Positions 58,715 through 64,000 of a stretch of 64,000 nucleotides of DNA are shown piece by piece. The notes under the pieces were generated by a model. The model had not been told where the DNA came from and made no database searches. It saw only the letters and a list, made by a program, of their open reading frames with translations. The DNA is taken from positions 11,463,501 through 11,527,500 of the forward strand of contig JAEOAD010000015.1 of assembly GCA_036365145.1 (NCBI GenBank), read 5' to 3'. The DNA is from Orientallactaga sibirica (taxonomy: Eukaryota > Chordata > Mammalia > Rodentia > Dipodidae). Position numbers and translations under genes: made by a program. Each line of letters begins with the position of its first letter. Positions within the stretch are counted from its first letter, which is position 1.

Positions 58715-58985
58715 AGCTAGAGAGATCTGGGTTAGAATTTAGCTTCACCATAAAGTAGCTATGGGAGCAGCCAGTGGCAGCTCATTTAACATTTTAGTAC
58801 ATGTGCTGCCAAATGAGCACTCACTCAGCATTTTAAAGTCTTGAGTTTTATCATCTGAACATGGAGATGAGAAGAACAAACAGTAGCTTCCTTGAGGGGT
58901 ATTTCAGAGGATGAAATGAGACAGCATGTAGAAAGGCTGTCTCCTGATGTGCTGAGCTTGTAGTGTGTGTTCGTTAAATGACACT
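58715..58985 (+). repeat. MIR, nearly full length
   Basis: ATCTGGGTTAGAATTTAGC, TTTTATCATCTGAACATGGA, GAGAAGAACAAACAGTAGC and CAGAGGATGAAATGAGACAG match MIR from the B-box region to the 3' end. Confidence 0.65.
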
Positions 58986-59191
58986 GTGCTTCTGATTATA
59001 GAAAACTCCTGGATGCTTCTAACATGTTTGATGAAATATCCATGCATTTTGATTGCTCAGTTACCTTGAACTACAAAGCTGTTCTAGAATTCCTGCTGCA
59101 GACATTCATGGACCATCTTCCTTTCCCAAGGGATTGTTCTGTTTCCTGCCTTGGCAAATGTATCCTAGAGTCAGAAGACTTTCTACCTCAT

Positions 59192-59528
59192 TGTGACAGA
59201 TTAAATATGAATTGTCCCCCACAGCTCATGTTTTACATGCTTGGTGCCCAGCTGGTGGCACTCAGAAGTTGTGGAAACTTTCGGAAGTGGACCAAACTGG
59301 AGGAAGTGGGTCCACTGGGGGTGTATCCTTAAGGAAATATAATTCCTTGCCATTTCCTGTTTAGCTCTTTCCTTCCTGGCCAACCAGGATTTGAACTGAG
59401 TTTCTCTGCTATGCCCTCCCTATTGTGATGGACTGACACTTCTAAAATGGAGAGTCTAAATAATATTTTCTCCTGTAAGTTGTTTCTGTCAGGTATTTTG
59501 TCACAGTGAGGTAAAAGTAAGTGGCACA
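59192..59528 (+). mobile_element. MaLR-type (ORR1/MT-like) solo LTR
   Basis: It runs from TGTGACAGATTAAATATG to a CA near 59528. It contains GAGGAAGTGGGTCCACTGGG, TGCCATTTCCTGTTTAGC, TAAGTTGTTTCTGTCAGGTA and TTTTGTCACAGTGAGG. Complete length (about 337 bp), no internal sequence. Confidence 0.78.
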
Positions 59529-60905
59529 CTGATCAAAGGTGCTCAGGAAATAAAGGCTAGTGCATTTAATGGAGTTGTGAAGAGGAAAGTGGTGTTGGGG
59601 AGGGAATTATCATGGTTAATGTCTATAATTATGGAAGTTTTCAATAAAAAATAAAAATTAAAATTAAAAATTAAATAGGGCATATTAAATCTAGTAGAGT
59701 TTAACTGAGCAAGGAAAAATCCCCATATCCAAAAATCCTCAGAATCAGAATAGGCTCAGAGTATTTGGGGGATTGCATTTTGCTGGTTAAAATTTATAGT
59801 TAGGAAAAGGAAAGTGGTAATACAGAAAACAGAAGTGAGATACAGTGATAGCTGGGTGGTCACAGCTGGGCGTTTGCCTCCTTTGAACCTGTTTGAATTG
59901 TTGGTGGCTGTGATTGTCTACGATTTGGCTACTTCCAGTAAGGGTTTGTAGTCTGTTTGCACATCAAGTTCAGTTACATTCACTATCTATAGAGAAACCA
60001 TGATGCCAAACTTAAACCATGTACAGAAGCAGCTTTAGGCCAAACTTAATTAAATTTAACAGTTCCTTTTGAAGATTTACAATGTGCACTCCCATTGACT
60101 TCTGTAAAGAAACACATTCAACATTGTTTAATGTGTTGTTTCTAAAATTAACTGAACCAGGGAAATCCTTTTGGCCTAATCCTTGCTGCTGTACCTCAGA
60201 TCCTGACTTCTGGGGTATGTACTCCTGGACCTTGCTGCCCTGCACTTGCAGTTTAATGGCCTATTGGTTGTCTATGGCCACTCTGGGTCTAACAAGGGGG
60301 GTGTTCCTATAGTTAGGAAACCCACCCCATGGGCTCTTATAGTGGAGTGGGCTTGCTGTTAGGAATATCCTGAACTCTCTTGTGTTCCTTGTAACGTGAA
60401 CAAGCAAAATACATCAGGATTTGCTCCCCAGATGTCTGATAATCCCCTCAGAGCATGCTGATGTATGTGTGTATGCCAGCATCACTCTGCCCTGTGAAGC
60501 CAAAAGACCAGCTGTAGCAACATCTGGCAACCACTGTTTATGTGTACCCCAAACCAGTCCTAGGAGACTGTGGCCCCTGTGGCTTGAGCTCCAGGCAGAA
60601 AATGTCCCTGCATATGTTCCTTGTTCCAAGAAGGCCCAGCTCCTTCTGAGGGAAGACAGTCCACAATATGCCTGGCATCTCTGGTTCCTGCTTTTGCTCT
60701 CTGATTACCCCTCATGCTCTAAGATGGATTTTCTTCTGTTAGGTTCCAATTACAGTATGCAAAAAAACGGCCCAGACAATTGTTGCCACAATACCACTGG
60801 CATACACATTCTGAGAAATAGTGACTTATCTAAAGTCAGCTTATAAGGGAGATATTTGGCCACTCCTCCTTGCAGTATAAAAAGGCTCTATCAAGAATGC
60901 AAGGA
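59529..60905. other. Mostly unique; A-rich patch and a TATA-like motif
   Basis: 59642-59678 is A-rich with AAATTAAAATTAAAA units. TATAAAAAGG lies at 60876-60885, just before a B4. The 141-codon frame at 60421-60846 ends 30 bp upstream of that motif and shows no domain. An unrecognised LTR cannot be excluded for 60356-60905. Confidence 0.4.
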
Positions 60906-61217
60906 GGGGCTGGAAAGATGGCTCAGTCAGCAAAGTGTTTGCTGCACCAGCATAGGACCTGAATTCAGCTCTCTTGTACACACGAAAAAGCCCTGTGCAG
61001 GCCCAAGCACCTGTAACTTCAGCCCTGGCCAGGTGGAGCCAGCAGGATCCCGGGGCTTGTGGTTATTCTAGCTGAGTTCCAGGTTCAGTGAGAGAGACCT
61101 TGTTTCAGAAAATAATGTGGAGAATGATTGAGCACAACACTGGACATAGACTGCTGGCCTGTTGCCTCCATAGGCACATGCACGCATGTGCACTTGCATC
61201 TGCTCACACACGGACAT

Positions 61218-61262
<45 letters not shown>
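60906..61262 (+). mobile_element. B4 SINE with (CA)n end
   Basis: GGGGCTGGAAAGATGGCTCA, AGCATAGGACCTGAATTCAG, CCCAAGCACCTGTAACTTCA, GCAGGATCCCGGGGCTTGTG and TTCAGTGAGAGAGACCTTG give the complete B4 order. A (CA)n tract fills 61217-61259. Confidence 0.88.
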
Positions 61263-61359
61263 TGTAGGGAAAGTTTCAGGCACTGGTCTCTGTGCTACAA
61301 TGTAATGTTATTTACCCCTCTCCACGTTTCTTTCTTTTGTTCCATTCTCCTGTTGTATT

Positions 61360-61970
61360 TGTTTTTTCTTTTTGGCAGAAGTCATGGTAAGTATCCCAGG
61401 ATGTCCCTCAATTCACTATTGCCGGTTCTTCTCCACCGGCAGGTAGAGCGAAAGAGAGAGAGAGTCAGGCCAGCCGCTTCTCTGAGGCTGAGCTGGAAGG
61501 CGGGTGTCGGTGGCTCAAAACCCTCCCCAAGACACCGGGGAGAAAAACCACATTGAGCCGGGAGCCTTGTCTAAGCATGAACTCGGTTTATTGTAATGGG
61601 AAGGTGTTTTTTGAGAAAGAGGGTGGGAAAAAGGATTAGAGAAAGGTGTAAGGGCCAATATTATTTCACCATGTCAGCAGTAGCTGGGAGGAGGCAGTTT
61701 TGGCTTAGGCCTTGCTGAGTCACTCCAAGGACAGGTCGCTAAACTCTAGTCAGGCTCATGAAGTTTTACTAGGCCTCACAAGCGGGAGTAGGCCAAGGAC
61801 AGGTCGCTAAACTCTGGCTAGGCTCAGAACCACTAGGCCTCACACCGGGGCCTCTTAGGGCCCAACAACTATATAGTAGAGTACAGGTTAGGCTCAAAGT
61901 TGCCCTCTCCTGTCTCAGCCTTCCAAGTACTGGGATTCCAGACATGCATCACCATAACTGGCTTGGTAGT
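61360..61970 (-). mobile_element. Old B1 split by a solo LTR
   Basis: TTTTTGGCAGAAGTCATGG and CCTCAATTCACTAT before the LTR join logically to ACTATATAGTAGAG, CTCCTGTCTCAGCCTTCCAA, GTACTGGGATTCCAG and CATCACCATAACTGGCTT after it. This is an antisense B1 whose CACTATGTAG-like site received the LTR. Confidence 0.75.
61420..61867 (-). mobile_element. Young solo LTR (endogenous retrovirus), 448 bp
   Basis: It is bounded by TG at 61420 and CA at 61867 and flanked by perfect ACTAT duplications at 61415-61419 and 61868-61872. On minus it reads TGTTGGGCCC at the start, and AATAAA at 61592-61587 marks R. The U3 end holds two copies of a 60-68 bp unit (61725-61792 and 61793-61852). The U5 end is a hairpin, TGCCGGT with ACCGGCA. 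There are many CpGs. No internal retroviral sequence is present. The 5-bp duplication argues against ERVK (usually 6 bp); the class is otherwise unresolved. Confidence 0.9.
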
Positions 61971-63136
61971 GCTCTTTCTTGAGATTTCATACATGCCTAT
62001 TACCACCCTGAGCTGATGTAGCTCCTTGAAGCTAACATTATCTCCCAGGCATCACTGCACCCACAGCAGCTCTCAACCCTGGGATCAATAGTACTGTACA
62101 TATTTGTTGAATAAACAGTTGGGTTTCCCAGATGCTTACTAACTCTGAGTGGAAGATAATCCTTTTCTGGGGCTTGTGTGCAATGGTTCCATATCGCTCA
62201 TGGCAGTATTTCTGCACTTTTGGCAGGATCAAAGATTCTACAGAAAATCTGATGGTGTCTGTGCTCCCTCAGAAGGGTAAACATCATGTATATTTTGGCA
62301 CATACTTTCTGCATGTTCATGGGGGTCTCTGAAGCCCACTTTAAACTCTTTGCCTTAATAGGACTAAACTTAAGCCCTGTAGCCCACATGAAAAGCTCTT
62401 TAAGAGGCAGCACCATGTTTTCTCCATGACATTCTTTCAAAGCAAGTTACTGAAATCCATTCGAATTAATACATATTAAATGATATTCACTTCTATTTTG
62501 TATGAGAAGTGAAAGGTGTTGGGCTAGTTTGTAGATTTGAGGGAAGAGTTGGGAAGGAGTAAGGTAAGAATTGAGATGGAAGCTCCAGAGTTTTGTGGGC
62601 CTGAATGACATTATAGGGACATAACTATGGGAAGGTTCAAGTTCTTGTTTCATGGGCCTGCAATCAAAGAGAAAGGTTGATTTTTTTTTAATAAGCTTTA
62701 GTAATAGTAGAAGTCCCAGGGGAATCCTTTTATTGGCTTGCCTTGGCTCAGTGCTCATCCATTGACCAATTGCCATATCCAAGAAGGAGAGACACGTTGA
62801 CTGTTCCCCTTGAGTTATATGGCCAAGGTTCACTTAACACCATGTCTAGGGAGTAGGGTTCAAGTTGAAGGAAGGCAGCTCATTTTCTTACTACATGACA
62901 GATGGGTGAGGTGAGGGAGAGGAAGTCTTTATGAAGATCAGAAAGTGGTGACTAAATAGTAATGAACATGCTTGGTGCTCCTCAGAAGATTTTATGTAGA
63001 AGCCCAAGGAACCAGGATGAGTCTGCTCTGGAGGCTTTTCTGTGAGGTCTCAGGCAGCAGGAGGGCCTCACAGTCATGCCACATGTTTTACACCAGTGAG
63101 TCTCAGTCATTCTGGCTCAATCTCTGGACTTACCAT

Positions 63137-63140
<4 letters not shown>
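61971..63140. other. Unique sequence
   Basis: No repeat recognised. A 128-codon minus frame (62447-62833) shows no domain. Confidence 0.4.
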
Positions 63141-63169
<29 letters not shown>

Positions 63170-63170
63170 A
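63141..63170 (+). repeat. (TA)n(TG)n microsatellite
   Basis: Short TA run switching to about ten TG units. Confidence 0.92.
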
Positions 63171-63171
63171 T

Positions 63172-63371
63172 TTAAGTTTATTTATTTATTTGAGAGAAAG
63201 AGGCAGATAGAAAGAGAGAAAGAGAGAGAGAGAGAATAGGTGTGCAAGGGCCTCTAGCTGCTGCAAACAAACTCAAGAAGCATGTACCACCATGATGGGT
63301 ACTTGGGAATTGAACCTGGGTCCTTAGGCTTTGCAGGCAAGCACTTAGCCACGAATCCATCTCTCCAGCCT
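63172..63371 (-). mobile_element. DIP-type SINE
   Basis: (TTTA)n tail, purine tract, body GGTGTGCAAGGGCCTCTAGC and head GAATCCATCTCTCCAGCC. Moderately diverged. Confidence 0.87.
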
Positions 63372-63399
63372 TCTTCTTTTTTAAAGTATGCATGTCTCT

Positions 63400-63738
63400 C
63401 TCTCTCTGTGTGTATGTATGTTTGCAGGTACATGTGTATGTATGCATGTGGTGATGTATGTGCATGTAGAAGACGGAAAACAACCTCAGGTATCATTTCT
63501 GTCAGGTGCTGCCCACATTTCCTTTGAGTCAGGCTCATTCATTGGCCTGAAGCTTGCCCATTAGGGAAGACTAGCTGACCAGAGGGCCCTAGGGATTGTC
63601 CTGTCTCTACCTCCTTGTAGCTGAGATTACAGGTGCATGCCACCATGCTCAGCATTTTATATGTGGGTCCTAGGCATTGAATACAGGTCCTCGTGCTTGC
63701 AAAGAACTTGCTTTGCCCGCTAAGAAATCTTCCAAGCC
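63400..63738 (-). mobile_element. Diverged B4 SINE
   Basis: GTATGTATGTTTGCAGGTAC, GTAGCTGAGATTACAGGTGC, ATGCCACCATGCTCAGCATT, GTGGGTCCTAGGCATTGAAT and AAGAAATCTTCCAAGCC give the antisense B4 order. Confidence 0.75.
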
Positions 63739-64000
63739 TCTTGACTTATCTTTGAATTAAGAAGGCATCATGATGGATATACCCATTTAAAGGGACATGG
63801 ACATTTTTATCAACCAGGCTAGGTTATGTATGTCCTGGGAGGCAGGAAACCAGTGTATGAAACTTGTTCTGAATGTGTTGTCTATAGCTTACACCAAGTT
63901 CAGCTTCTTGGGGACAACCTCATCCCTAAGGAGCATTTTCATACAAGGGATGAGTGGGCTTTGTGTGAACTGTCAGCACCAGGAAAAGCTAAGGGCCTAA
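63739..64000. other. Unique sequence to window end
   Basis: A 67-codon frame runs off the window end at 63797-64000 plus. It has no recognised domain, and there is no evidence that it is an exon. Confidence 0.4.

Noticed and set aside
61305..61556. 83-codon plus frame crossing the LTR edge
   Set aside because: It spans the border between the old B1 and the solo LTR, on the strand opposite to the LTR, so it is a chimera of unrelated repeats.
1..64000. Bacterial, phage or plasmid systems
   Set aside because: No dense coding, no operon-like spacing and abundant rodent SINEs and LTRs throughout exclude a prokaryotic origin.

Overview
This window is ordinary mammalian nuclear DNA, best read as rodent intergenic or intronic sequence. 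It is dominated by interspersed repeats. The diagnostic families are B1 (7SL-derived, with the rodent internal duplication), B4 (ID/B1-like composites next to CA/GT tracts), an ID-like copy, and about twenty copies of a tRNA-derived SINE. That SINE starts GGGGCTGGAGAGATGGCTTAG, has pol III A and B boxes and ends in a (CT)n/A-rich tail. Head sequence and length match the B2 superfamily but the body is not mouse B2. From memory it fits the DIP family of jerboas and birch mice, so a dipodoid rodent is my best guess. The species call is inference; the rodent call is solid.

I found no protein-coding gene, rRNA, genuine tRNA, CRISPR array or prokaryotic feature. Open frames are all short (longest 184 codons at 41450-42004 minus). 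They lie in microsatellites, antisense to SINEs, or in unique sequence with no recognisable domain. The locus could not be named.

Layout. 1-6.9 kb: DIP SINEs and a Tigger-like DNA transposon split by a B1. 6.9-16.5 kb: B1, MIR, L2, four MaLR-type LTRs, and a striking site where two DIP copies of different subfamilies share one target. 16.5-20.3 kb: B1, B4, simple repeats, a GC-richer unique block and an L2 end. 20.3-23.5 kb: unique sequence. 23.5-27.2 kb: LTR, two L1 ends in opposite orientation, and a B4 split by a DIP. 27.2-33.9 kb: mostly unique with purine and pyrimidine tracts, an MLT1-type LTR and another LTR. 33.9-41.4 kb: MIR, DIP and ID copies. 41.4-43.6 kb and 47-49.2 kb: repeat-poor blocks that are the best candidates for conserved noncoding elements. 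43.65 kb: a MER5A-like hAT element. 46-59.5 kb: B4, B1, L1, MIR and LTR fragments. 60.9-62 kb: B4, then an apparently young 448-bp solo LTR inside an old B1, with perfect 5-bp target duplications and retained CpGs. 63-64 kb: DIP and B4.

The exciting content is transposon archaeology (nested insertions, SINE subfamily structure, a young solo LTR) and possible regulatory DNA, not a new gene system. Repeat names come from memory of consensus sequences and were not checked by a search. Boundaries are good to a few bases only where a target-site duplication is quoted.
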